A stretch of DNA of 64,000 nucleotides from Paraburkholderia sp. CNPSo 3272 (GTDB lineage Bacteria > Pseudomonadota > Gammaproteobacteria > Burkholderiales > Burkholderiaceae): positions 248,001 through 312,000 of the forward strand of contig NZ_JAMBPQ010000004.1 in assembly GCF_024206495.1 (NCBI RefSeq). Reading direction: 5' to 3'. Under the pieces are notes generated by a model. It was not told the DNA's origin. It searched no databases and saw only the letters and a list, made by a program, of their open reading frames with translations. Shown in pieces: positions 56,605 to 64,000 of this stretch (the stretch's first letter is position 1; the number at the start of each line of letters is the position of its first letter). Made by a program: the position numbers and the translations under genes.

Positions 56605-58023
56605 TTACAGCCGGTATCCCATGCGAAACCCGCCCCAGTGCCGCCCGTTCACGAAGATCGGCGCGGAGGCGTCCTTCATCATCACGAAGGTGCCGCCGCC
56701 CATGTCGCGACGATAGGTTTGCAGCAGGAAGGGCTTGGTATGCGAACCGGCCGCGCGGCCCGCGCGGTCGTTGAATATTCGATGATTGCGGCAGTTCGCG
56801 GCGTTCCACACCGGGTCGGCGCCCTGCGGATGCGAGAACTTGCGATTGTGGGTCGGTATGTAGCCGCGCGGATCGATCGCGACGCAGAAGGCGACGCGTT
56901 CGTCGAACGTGAGCAGTGGTTCGAGGATGGGGGGCAAGACGCGGTCAGTGAAGGCCGTAAAGCGTGTCATATGCTGCTGCGGGTCCGTATTCGGCACCGG
57001 CGTGTAGACGCTGTCGAACAGGTCCGCTTCGCCGATCTCGCCACGCGCCAGCGCGCCTTCGAACAGCTTGCTCACCTGGGCGGCGGCGCGCTGCACTGTC
57101 TCGATGAAGCGGGTGTCGTCGGTTTCCACACCGGTTGCGGCGGAAAGCTCGATGAGCGTTTCCGAGACTTCGAGCAGCTTGCCGAGCTGATCCTTCGCCT
57201 GCACGAAATTGCGTCCCGAATCTTCGACGCCCGCGACCATCTCGCCCACCTGGCTTTCGAGCCCGTCGCATTTCGTTTCGATCTCGCCCGTGAGCTGCGC
57301 GATCTGGCCCGCGTGCTCGTCGAGCTGCATGATCGCCTGACCGGTGCTGTGCACGGCCTCGCCGATCGTGTGCGTGCCCTCGCGCACGCGGTGCGCGCGT
57401 TCGGTGTTGGCGGTGCCCTCGGCGATGAGCTGCTCGGTCTGCTGCGTGAGTTGCCCGAGGGTTTGCTCGATCTGGCCGGTGGCCTGCGCGGTCTTGGCGG
57501 AGAGGTTCTTCACCTCGGCCGCGACCACGGCGAAGCTCTTGCCGGACTCGCCCGCGCGCGCCGCTTCGATGGCCGCGTTGAGCGCGAGAAGCTGAGTTTG
57601 CCGCGCGATCAGGGAGATTTCCTCGGAGACCTTCGAGACATGCGCGAGCGCGCTTTTGAGCGCCCGGATCTGCGTCTCGATGACGGTGACGCTCTCCACG
57701 AGACCGTGAATGTCGGCAAGCGACGCCTCGATGGTCTGCTGCGACTGCTGCACGGTGGCGGCGGTGCCGGTGCTTAGCGTGCGCATGGCGCGCGCGGCCG
57801 TGGCGATCTGGTGATTGCCGGCGAGGGTGTGGGCCGCCGACTCGCGCAGGGCGTGGCAGACGTCGGTCTGACGCTGCACGCGCGCGGCGACTTCGTCGAC
57901 ATGGCCCGCCACGTCGCAGATCTCGATACCGAGTCTGCCGGCATGTGCGGCGATGTCGCCGACCACTCCGGCGGATTTTCCCGCGCGGCGACCGCGCAGG
58001 CCCAGCAAACGCAAACGTGTCAT
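56605..58023 (-). CDS. Soluble methyl-accepting chemotaxis protein with C-terminal sensor
   Basis: A chemoreceptor without membrane segments, 472 residues. The signalling domain occupies the first two thirds, with a coiled-coil hairpin around the tip [20 protein letters not shown] and [20 protein letters not shown]. The last 160 residues form a Cache-like or PAS-like module ([51 protein letters not shown]). Sensor-behind-signal order is the reverse of the normal receptor. The start ATG 58023 is chosen over one at 58065. The cue is unknown. Confidence 0.88.
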   Translation of the reverse strand: MTRLRLLGLRGRRAGKSAGVVGDIAAHAGRLGIEICDVAGHVDEVAARVQRQTDVCHALRESAAHTLAGNHQIATAARAMRTLSTGTAATVQQSQQTIEASLADIHGLVESVTVIETQIRALKSALAHVSKVSEEISLIARQTQLLALNAAIEAARAGESGKSFAVVAAEVKNLSAKTAQATGQIEQTLGQLTQQTEQLIAEGTANTERAHRVREGTHTIGEAVHSTGQAIMQLDEHAGQIAQLTGEIETKCDGLESQVGEMVAGVEDSGRNFVQAKDQLGKLLEVSETLIELSAATGVETDDTRFIETVQRAAAQVSKLFEGALARGEIGEADLFDSVYTPVPNTDPQQHMTRFTAFTDRVLPPILEPLLTFDERVAFCVAIDPRGYIPTHNRKFSHPQGADPVWNAANCRNHRIFNDRAGRAAGSHTKPFLLQTYRRDMGGGTFVMMKDASAPIFVNGRHWGGFRMGYRL

Positions 58024-58242
58024 CGGGTGTCTCCTTTCCCGGTGCGCCATGAAAGCTGCGGACAACTGCCCAAAGCTGCGTGCCCGGTCGTCGGCAGGTC
58101 CGATCGCCGGGCTATCTGAACTTGTTTACGGCGCGTAATACGGCGACTTGAGCGCAGACGTGGCGCCTGGCGCTATGATCGGGAACTCGGGCGCTCCGAC
58201 AGCCGGAAAAGCGGAGGAAAGGGGCGTCGCGACGGGAGCGAG

Positions 58243-58374
58243 ATGATAGAAGCGATTTTCGGCGGGAGCGCGCCGCTCGCGCTCTGGCAGCAGCTGATCC
58301 AGCTCTGGGAGCTGATCGTGATGGTGTTGCGCTTCCTCTGGGAGCTAGTGAAGCTCCTCGGCGGCGGCGGTTGA
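58243..58374 (+). CDS. 43-residue hydrophobic small protein
   Basis: A short gene with a GGGAG ribosome site 6 bases before ATG. The 43 residues form one continuous hydrophobic helix rich in Leu and Trp (WQQLIQLWELIVMVLRFLWE) flanked by a short acidic start and a Gly4 end, so membrane insertion is likely. It stops 18 bases before the methyltransferase start, so both may be read from one transcript. No family is recognised. Confidence 0.6.
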   Translation: MIEAIFGGSAPLALWQQLIQLWELIVMVLRFLWELVKLLGGGG

Positions 58375-58392
58375 ACGACGAAAGGGCAGACG

Positions 58393-59163
58393 ATGATCGA
58401 CGATTCCACCCGGCGTTTCACCGACCGGGTCGCAGACTACGTGAAATTCCGGCCGACCTACCCGCGCGAAGTGGCGACCTTCGTGCACGTGGAGTGCGGC
58501 ATCGCACCGGGCGCGCCCGTGGCCGACATCGGCGCGGGCACGGGCCTTTCCACGAAACTCTTTCTCGACGCGGGCCATCCGGTCACGGCTGTCGAGCCGA
58601 ACGCAGCCATGCGCGCCGCAGCGGACGAACTGCTGGGCGGCTATAGAGGCTATCGCAGCGTGGCGGGCACGGCGGAGGCGACGACGCTCGAAGACGCGAG
58701 CGTGGATCTCGTGAGCGCCGCGCAGGCGTTCCACTGGTTCCACAAGACCGACGCGCAGCGCGAATTCGCGCGCATCCTCAAGCCGCGGGGCAAGATCGTG
58801 CTGTTCTGGAACAGCCGCCTGCTCGAAGGCTCGGCGTTTCTGGCGGGCTACGAGGCGCTCCTGCAGCGTTTTTGCCCCGAGTACGCGCGCGTGGCCGAAA
58901 CCTATCCCGACTCGGCCGCCATGGCCGACTGGTTCGGCGACGGCTTCGAGCATCAGACCGTATTCCCGAACGCGCAGTTGCTCGACTTCGATGGCCTGCG
59001 CGGACGGCTGATGTCGTCGTCATACGCGCCGCGCGCGGGGGACGAGCGCCACGCGCCGATGCTCGCGGCGCTGCGCGAGCTGTTCGAGGCGACGCAAAAA
59101 GACGGCACCGTGAACTTCGCCTACGAGACGCGCGTGTACGCGGGGCATCCGCAGCGCGTCTAG
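58393..59163 (+). CDS. Class I SAM-dependent methyltransferase
   Basis: Methyltransferase_11/UbiE-like protein, 256 residues. SAM motif I is ADIGAGTGLSTKLF near residues 44-57, an acidic residue follows in VTAVEPNAAMR, and motif IV lies in SVDLVSAAQAFHWF. The substrate is unknown; the group includes small-molecule methyltransferases. Its TAG overlaps the stop of the convergent monooxygenase gene at CTAG (59160-59163). Confidence 0.88.
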   Translation: MIDDSTRRFTDRVADYVKFRPTYPREVATFVHVECGIAPGAPVADIGAGTGLSTKLFLDAGHPVTAVEPNAAMRAAADELLGGYRGYRSVAGTAEATTLEDASVDLVSAAQAFHWFHKTDAQREFARILKPRGKIVLFWNSRLLEGSAFLAGYEALLQRFCPEYARVAETYPDSAAMADWFGDGFEHQTVFPNAQLLDFDGLRGRLMSSSYAPRAGDERHAPMLAALRELFEATQKDGTVNFAYETRVYAGHPQRV

Positions 59164-60650
59164 CGCTCGAACGCGTAGTCGGCAGTGCGCACGCGGCGCG
59201 TTTTGCGGCGGAACACGAACGTGAAGCCGGGCCACAGCGCGGTGTTCTTGCCCGCCTGCGTGAGGTAGTAGCTGCGGCAGCCCGACTGCCACACCGTGCG
59301 CGCGAAGCGCGCCTGCACGCGCGCGTTCCAGCTTTGCTGCGCCTCGGCGCGGACCTCCATCGTGCGGGCGCCCGAGCGCTGCAGCGCGCGGATGCAGGCC
59401 GCGATGTAGGCGATATGCGACTCGATCATGTAGATCATCGAGTTGTGCCCGAGCGCCGTGTTCGGCCCGATCACGAAGAAGAGATTCGGGAAGCCCGCGA
59501 CGCTCGCGCCGAGGTAGGCCTCGGGGCCGTGGCGCCGCCACGTCTCGCCGAGGTCCTGGCCGCCCACGCCCGTCACCTGGAAAGGCGCGTCCACATCGTT
59601 GACCTGAAAGCCCGTGCCGCAGATGATCGCGTCGTAAGGCCGATGCGTACCGTCGATGGTGACGATGCCGTCCGCGACGACCTCGCGCATCGCGTCGGTC
59701 ACCAGCTCGACGTTGGGCTGCGCGAGGGCAGGGTAGTAGTCGCTCGACAGCAGCACGCGCTTGCAGCCCAGCAGATAGTCGGGCGTGAGGCGCGCGCGCA
59801 GTTCGGGGTCTTTCACCTTGTGCGCGAGGTAGCTCAGCGCGAACTTCGTCGGCGTCTTGAGCAGGCGCGGCTCCACCGCGAAGCCGAGCGCGCGCGATTC
59901 GTGCTGCCAGTAAATCCTGGCGCGCGCCACGCGTTGCGCGAACGGCAGGCGCCGGTAAATCCAGCGCCAGCGCTCGCTGATCACGCGGTCGCGCCGCGGC
60001 ATGATCCACGGCGGCGTGCGCTGAAAAACCGTGAGTTGCGCCGCGCGCGGCTGGATATGCGGCACGAACTGGATCGCGCTCGCACCGGTGCCGATTACGG
60101 CGATGCGCTTGCCTTCGAGCGCATAGTCGTTGTCCCAGCGCGCGGAATGGAACAGCTTGCCTTCGAAGCGCTCGATGCCCGCGATATTCGGCAGCGCCGG
60201 GCGCGAGAGCGGACCGTTCGCGGCGATCACGATATCGGCTTCGATCGTCGTGATCGCGCCGTCGCGTTCGACCTCCACTTGCCAGACGCCGCGCGCCTCA
60301 AGGAAGCGCGCCGCGAGCACGCGCGAACGGTATTCGATGAAGCGCTCGACGTCGTACTTGTGTGCACAATGGCGCAGGTAGTCGAGAATTTCGTGCTGCG
60401 GCGCGTAGGTACGCGTCCACGCCGGATTCAGCTCGAACGAAAACGAGTAGAGGTGCGAAGGAATATCGCAAGCGGCGCCCGGATAGGCGTTGTCGCGCCA
60501 GGTGCCGCCGAGGCCTTCGGCGGCCTCATAGATCGTGAACGAATCCACGCCCATGCGCCGCAGCCGGATCGCCATGCCGATGCCGGAAAAGCCGCTGCCG
60601 ATGATGGCGATGCGCAGAGCGACCCCGTTGCCGAGCGCTTTATTGGCCAT
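59160..60650 (-). CDS. Flavin monooxygenase, Baeyer-Villiger type
   Basis: FAD and NADPH-dependent monooxygenase, 496 residues. FAD motif GSGFSGIGMAIRLRRMG at residues 18-34, NADPH motif GTGASAIQFVPHI near 190, and between them FEGKLFHSARWD, the FxGxxxHxxxW(P/D) Baeyer-Villiger fingerprint in its D-ending form. The ATG region is MANKALGNG. It would insert oxygen into a ketone or oxidise a soft nucleophile; the substrate is not known. Confidence 0.88.
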   Translation of the reverse strand: MANKALGNGVALRIAIIGSGFSGIGMAIRLRRMGVDSFTIYEAAEGLGGTWRDNAYPGAACDIPSHLYSFSFELNPAWTRTYAPQHEILDYLRHCAHKYDVERFIEYRSRVLAARFLEARGVWQVEVERDGAITTIEADIVIAANGPLSRPALPNIAGIERFEGKLFHSARWDNDYALEGKRIAVIGTGASAIQFVPHIQPRAAQLTVFQRTPPWIMPRRDRVISERWRWIYRRLPFAQRVARARIYWQHESRALGFAVEPRLLKTPTKFALSYLAHKVKDPELRARLTPDYLLGCKRVLLSSDYYPALAQPNVELVTDAMREVVADGIVTIDGTHRPYDAIICGTGFQVNDVDAPFQVTGVGGQDLGETWRRHGPEAYLGASVAGFPNLFFVIGPNTALGHNSMIYMIESHIAYIAACIRALQRSGARTMEVRAEAQQSWNARVQARFARTVWQSGCRSYYLTQAGKNTALWPGFTFVFRRKTRRVRTADYAFER

Positions 60651-60697
60651 GAGCGTCCGCCGTCATTTGTGATGTGTATGTTTTGCGCCGATGCGAA

Positions 60698-60720
60698 ACG
60701 GGCTCCATGAAGGAGCCCGT
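60698..60720 (-). terminator. Terminator after TPR protein gene
   Basis: ACGGGCTCC (60698-60706) pairs with GGAGCCCGT (60712-60720). Read on the minus strand it ends in TTTCG. It lies 40 bases after the stop of the TPR protein gene. Confidence 0.7.
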
Positions 60721-60759
60721 CGTTGCTTTAGCGGCGTGCGCTGGGGAAGCCTCAGGCGT

Positions 60760-61926
60760 TCAGGAGTTGTTCCAGTCGTCCGAGCTGTCGTTGCTGCCCA
60801 TATCGACACCGCCGCCGCCCGAGCCGTCGTCCCAGTCGTTCGAGCCCTGGCCGAAGTCGAGGCCGCCGCCGTTATTGCCGTCGCGCTGAACGCGGCGGCC
60901 TTCGTCGTCGACATATACATCGCGCTCGATCACGCGGTCACGGCCATGGTTCAGGGCTTCGCCGAGCAGCACGCCCGTGAGCAGGCCACCCATGCCGCCC
61001 ATGCCACCGCCGCCTTGCTGCACGATGACCTGCGGCGGTTGCTGCGGCGGCGCAGGCTGATACTGCGGCTGATGTCCGAAAGCGGCGTCGGCTTCGCGCG
61101 CGTAGCTGGAGTTGCTGCCATAGTCCGGCGCCGCAGGCTGCGCATTCGGATCGGGGCGGCCCTCGGCGCGCGCCTTGAGGCTCGCGAACTGGCGCTCGAG
61201 ATCCTCGATCTCATACGGCGGCCGCGGACTCGCGCTGTTCGAGAGCGTTTCGACGAGGCTGCGCAACTGCGCTTCGAGTCCTTCGACTTCCTTTTCGAGC
61301 GCTTCGTGGCCAGGCGCGGTCGAGAGCTTCACGTCGAGCTTGAGCGAACGCACGCCGTTGAGCAGCTCGGTGGCGCGCTTTAGCTGGTCGCGGCGGTCGT
61401 CGCCGGCCTTCACGTCTTCCGTGGACTTCGCGCGGCGCAGCGTCCAGCGCAGGACGAGCACCATGCCGACCAGCAAGATGGCGATACCAATCCACATACC
61501 CATACCAGGACCTCGCTTCTGTGGCGCGGGCGCTGCCAGCTGCTGCTGGGTGAAGGGGTTGCCCGTGCTGTTCGTGTTGACACTGCCGGCGCGCGAGGCG
61601 TCGGAGCGAATCTTCGCTTCGACCTGCCCGAAACGTTGCGGCTGGGTGAAGCGGATTTGCGGATCGAGCGACTTCGCCTGCTCGATCTGGGTAAGCGCGT
61701 CGCTGTAACGGCCTTCGCGGTCGAGTACCTGCGCGTAAAGGTAGTGCGCGCGCGCGTTGTCCGGATGCGCCTGCAGGACTTCGTTCAGGCCGGAGTCGGC
61801 GCGTTGCCAGTCGCCCTGCGACATCGCGGATTCGATCTGCTGCACGCTAGGCACGGCGAACGCAACGCCGCCCGTGAAGGCGAGCGACGCGACGGCGATG
61901 CTGGCAGCGGCGAGAAACTTTTTCAT
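60760..61926 (-). CDS. TPR-containing single-pass membrane protein next to pspA
   Basis: A 388-residue protein with a signal peptide (MKKFLAAASIAVASLAFTGG...AFA), a periplasmic TPR-like part (about 30-95: AMSQGDWQRADSGLNEVLQA and AHYLYAQVLDREGRYSDALT), one membrane helix near residue 145 (MWIGIAILLVGMVLVL), then a cytosolic coiled-coil part and a long Gly/Asp/Ser-rich tail. A Gly-rich hydrophobic stretch GGGMGGMGGLLTGVLL is inside the tail. It follows pspA by 127 bases on the same strand. Function unknown; envelope stress is suggested by the neighbour. Confidence 0.75.
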   Translation of the reverse strand: MKKFLAAASIAVASLAFTGGVAFAVPSVQQIESAMSQGDWQRADSGLNEVLQAHPDNARAHYLYAQVLDREGRYSDALTQIEQAKSLDPQIRFTQPQRFGQVEAKIRSDASRAGSVNTNSTGNPFTQQQLAAPAPQKRGPGMGMWIGIAILLVGMVLVLRWTLRRAKSTEDVKAGDDRRDQLKRATELLNGVRSLKLDVKLSTAPGHEALEKEVEGLEAQLRSLVETLSNSASPRPPYEIEDLERQFASLKARAEGRPDPNAQPAAPDYGSNSSYAREADAAFGHQPQYQPAPPQQPPQVIVQQGGGGMGGMGGLLTGVLLGEALNHGRDRVIERDVYVDDEGRRVQRDGNNGGGLDFGQGSNDWDDGSGGGGVDMGSNDSSDDWNNS

Positions 61927-62053
61927 GTTGCAGGCCGGGCGGATTGACGCCCGTCTCCATGGCATTCGGTTCGGGGATGCGGCGCTATCGGGCGCCTGCC
62001 GGCTGCATAGGCCGCACGGACCATGCCACGCCGCATCCAGCACTCCGGCGCGC

Positions 62054-62734
62054 TTACTGTGCCGGGGTGTTCATCTGCTTCTTGAGCGCCTCGAGGCGCT
62101 CGTCGACCGACGGCCCCTTGTTGAGCGCCGCGAGCTTGTCGTCGAGCGCCTTGCCGCTCGACTGGTCGGACGAATTCAAGCGGGCGTCCGAGCGCGCGTT
62201 CGAGAGCGCGACTTTCTCTTCCAGCTTCTGGAAGTCGCCGTCGAGATTCTTCCCGCCGATGCCGCCCAGCGCCGTGGCTGCGACATCCTTCGCCTGGGCG
62301 ATCTGCTGCTTCGCCTGCAGGATGTTCGAGCGCGCGTTCAGGTCGTTGCGGCGCTGGCGCATGTCGTCGATCTGCTGCTTCAGTTGATCGACCGACGGTT
62401 CGAGCTTCGCGAGTTCGCCCGCGAGCGCGTCGCGCTCGGCTTCGGCGGTTTGCTGCGCGCCGAGGGCTTCGCGAGCGAGCGCTTCGTCACCCGATTGCAG
62501 CGCGCGCTTCGCGCCGTCTTCATACTTCTTCGCCTTGTCGGCGGCCACGTCGCGCTTGCTTTGCTGCGTCGCGACCTGCGCCTGGATCTCGACGAGCGAG
62601 TTCTCCGCGCGGCCGATGCTGTCGTCGAGCTCACGCACGATCTGGCGCGCGTCGCGCGACGGATCCTGCACAGAGTCGGCCGCGTCGTTGAGCAGGCCCT
62701 TGACAGTGCGGGAGATGGAGTCGAAAAGCGACAT
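62054..62734 (-). CDS. pspA: PspA/IM30-family protein
   Basis: ESCRT-III-like membrane-remodelling protein, 226 residues. The amphipathic N-terminus MSLFDSISRTVKGLLNDAAD is followed by long helices with heptad spacing (ARQIVRELDDSIGRAENSLV, QQIDDMRQRRNDLNARSNIL) and a C-terminal tail. Family members stabilise the inner membrane during envelope stress. CTGGAGGAATTC precedes the ATG. No pspBC or pspF and no clear sigma-54 box are seen, so its control differs from the enterobacterial operon. Confidence 0.9.
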   Translation of the reverse strand: MSLFDSISRTVKGLLNDAADSVQDPSRDARQIVRELDDSIGRAENSLVEIQAQVATQQSKRDVAADKAKKYEDGAKRALQSGDEALAREALGAQQTAEAERDALAGELAKLEPSVDQLKQQIDDMRQRRNDLNARSNILQAKQQIAQAKDVAATALGGIGGKNLDGDFQKLEEKVALSNARSDARLNSSDQSSGKALDDKLAALNKGPSVDERLEALKKQMNTPAQ

Positions 62735-63138
62735 GAATTCCTCCAGTGAAATGAGATCGGCCATGGTGGGCCGAGGTGCGTGCATGCGGTTTGGCCTCAC
62801 GCGCCAGCCGGTCGCAGCTGGCAGATGGCAGATCCATCTGCCAGCTTACGCCGCTTTACGCCTGGCGCGCATGCACGGCGCAAATCGGGGCGAGTGCGGC
62901 GATTGCAATAGCGTGAAGGTGTTTTCTTGCACGCGTATGTTCATCCGGACGCGGCCTCGCCGTGCGGCGCGAAGCACCGCCGCGGGCGGGGCGCCGCCAT
63001 CGATCGCGGATATTACACCACGGCCCGTCTTAAAAGGGACTTAAAGGAATCGGGCTTGTACAGCGCTCGCGGCGCGTGTGCAAGCGGGCGTTAAGCCGAT
63101 TGTGACTCGTGCGTATGGCGGCGCGGATGCGGCCCGTG
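62735..63138. other. Intergenic region with a perfect 13-base hairpin
   Basis: 404 bases with no gene. AGCTGGCAGATGG (62816-62828) and CCATCTGCCAGCT (62834-62846) form an exact stem with a 5-base loop, 82-112 bases ahead of the pspA start. There is no T run. It could be an operator, a 5'-leader structure or a transcript end. Confidence 0.6.
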
Positions 63139-63792
63139 TCAGGCGTACTTGCCGCCTTCGGGCGCGGCGTCGTCGCTGCGGGCTTCGTCGCGTGGAGCGC
63201 TCGCGTCACGCCGCGAGCGGGCGAAGGGCGCCGAGCTCAGCGGCTGCAGCGGTTCGACCTCCACCGACTGCGCCGCGGCCGTGTCGAGTGCGGCGCTTTC
63301 CGCTGCGGCGGCCGCTTCGGCGCTCAGCCGGGCGACAGCCTGGGCGATTTCGCGCGCGGCATGGCTCACGTCCGCCTCGTCGGTGTGCGCGGCGGGCAGG
63401 GGGGCGTTTGGCGCGTGGGGCGTTGCCTCGCGGGGGGCGTCGTCATGACGGGCCGCGGCCGCTTCGCTGGCCTTCTGCGCGTCGGCGGTCGCGTCGCTCG
63501 TCCCGACGGCCGCCCCCGCGCCTACTCGCGGCCGGCTCGCGCCCCCACGGCCTGGGCGCAGCGGCCTCGCCGCCTTTTGCAGCACCTGGGCGAGGGCGTC
63601 GGGCTGACGCGGTGCGTTCAGCCGGTCGACGATGCTCGCGGCCTTCACCTGATCGCTCGTGGCGCTGAACGCGATCACGGCTCGGCGCATGAGTTCGCTG
63701 ATGCTGATGCCGAGTTCGTCGGCGGTGGCGGAGATCGCGCGCTTTTGCGCGGGCGTAACGAAGACGACGATGCGTTCGCTGGGCTTGTTCAT
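63139..63792 (-). CDS. Ribbon-helix-helix-like protein with Ala-rich tail
   Basis: A 217-residue protein. Its first 45 residues (MNKPSERIVVFVTPAQKRAI, ATADELGISISELMRRAV) look like an Arc/CopG-type ribbon-helix-helix with one beta-strand and two helices, a DNA-binding form used in small regulators. The remainder is Ala-rich, low-complexity and charged, with no recognised domain. The start ATG 63792 has no strong ribosome site. It could be a plasmid-partition-like or transcription factor; the family is not certain. Confidence 0.65.
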   Translation of the reverse strand: MNKPSERIVVFVTPAQKRAISATADELGISISELMRRAVIAFSATSDQVKAASIVDRLNAPRQPDALAQVLQKAARPLRPGRGGASRPRVGAGAAVGTSDATADAQKASEAAAARHDDAPREATPHAPNAPLPAAHTDEADVSHAAREIAQAVARLSAEAAAAAESAALDTAAAQSVEVEPLQPLSSAPFARSRRDASAPRDEARSDDAAPEGGKYA

Positions 63793-64000
63793 GATCGACG
63801 GGCCGTTGGGTCGGCTTCGTATGACGTCGGTTTGCCTGCCTGCGCAACAGCTTTTGTAAGAATGGATGCGTGCTCGCCTGGGCGCGGACAGGGGCGTGGA
63901 CCAGATCTTTCATCATAAAGCGAGTGCGCCGATGCGCAATTGGAAGGTGCGCGACCAGGAACAACCCTGCCTGCAAGAATCTGCCGTAAGCACCCGGCCG
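63793..64000. other. Right-edge region without a supported gene
   Basis: The last 208 bases hold no reading frame with both a ribosome site and family features. They must include the promoter of the ribbon-helix-helix-like gene (minus strand). Confidence 0.4.

Noticed and set aside
58872..60710. 612-residue open frame opposite the monooxygenase
   Set aside because: Antisense shadow of the monooxygenase gene, which has both dinucleotide motifs and the BVMO fingerprint.
62735..63138. Sigma-54 promoter for pspA
   Set aside because: The nearest match has TTGCA but lacks the GG of the -24 element.

Overview
The window looks like chromosomal DNA of a Burkholderiaceae beta-proteobacterium, most probably Paraburkholderia, Caballeronia or Burkholderia. 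The grounds are the high GC content with strong third-position GC bias, Shine-Dalgarno starts, and gene families typical of that group: GlnT with a split glutamate-synthase-like trio, the PuuD/PuuE/UraH/UraD ureide set, BMP-type purine ABC importers, and a kinase-phosphatase fused behind a permease. I see no tRNA, rRNA, CRISPR array, insertion sequence or phage gene. About 58 protein genes are supported, one of them cut by the left edge.

Region 1 (1-15.5 kb) starts with a partial SDR, a metallo-beta-lactamase-fold hydrolase and a CBS-domain protein. It then holds what looks like one amine or N-methyl-amino-acid catabolic locus. On the minus strand is a DadA/SoxB-type FAD oxidoreductase followed by etfB and etfA, with a divergent LysR regulator. 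Beyond an XRE-cupin regulator, the plus strand carries glnT (gamma-glutamylmethylamide synthetase family), glxB-glxC-glxD (the split N-methylglutamate-synthase-like trio), an APC permease, and a PP2C phosphatase/Ser-Thr kinase fusion whose ATG directly follows the permease stop. The set resembles the N-methylglutamate pathway, but with a single flavoenzyme plus ETF where methylotrophs use the four-subunit MgdABCD. This is the most interesting system in the window.

Region 2 (15.7-27.5 kb) has a HAD phosphatase fused to a P-loop ATPase beside a DUF2795 protein, a three-gene sugar ABC importer (ATPase, permease, binding protein) with a perfect palindrome upstream and a duplicated hairpin inside, an Lrp/AroP/TyrB aromatic amino acid group, and DUF1992, tadA and LD-carboxypeptidase genes.

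Region 3 (27.5-44.7 kb) is a purine and ureide catabolic island: GntR regulator, allantoin permease, allantoin racemase, puuE, uraD, allantoicase and allA on plus, puuD and uraH on minus, then an 8-oxoguanine/guanine-type deaminase, a LysR regulator and a four-gene BMP-family ABC importer. Together they take urate to glyoxylate and urea. Xanthine dehydrogenase and urease are not in the window.

Region 4 (44.8-64 kb) has dodecin, a beta-hydroxyacid dehydrogenase family protein, a YbiT-like ABC-F protein, an aldehyde dehydrogenase, a nitronate monooxygenase, ompW behind a perfect FNR-type box, a DUF1289 protein, a potFGHI-type putrescine importer, a soluble chemoreceptor, a 43-residue membrane microprotein, a methyltransferase, a Baeyer-Villiger-type monooxygenase, a TPR membrane protein next to PspA, and an alanine-rich DNA-binding-like protein. 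Start sites were mostly chosen by Shine-Dalgarno position and family length. Functions rest on motif recognition, without database searches.
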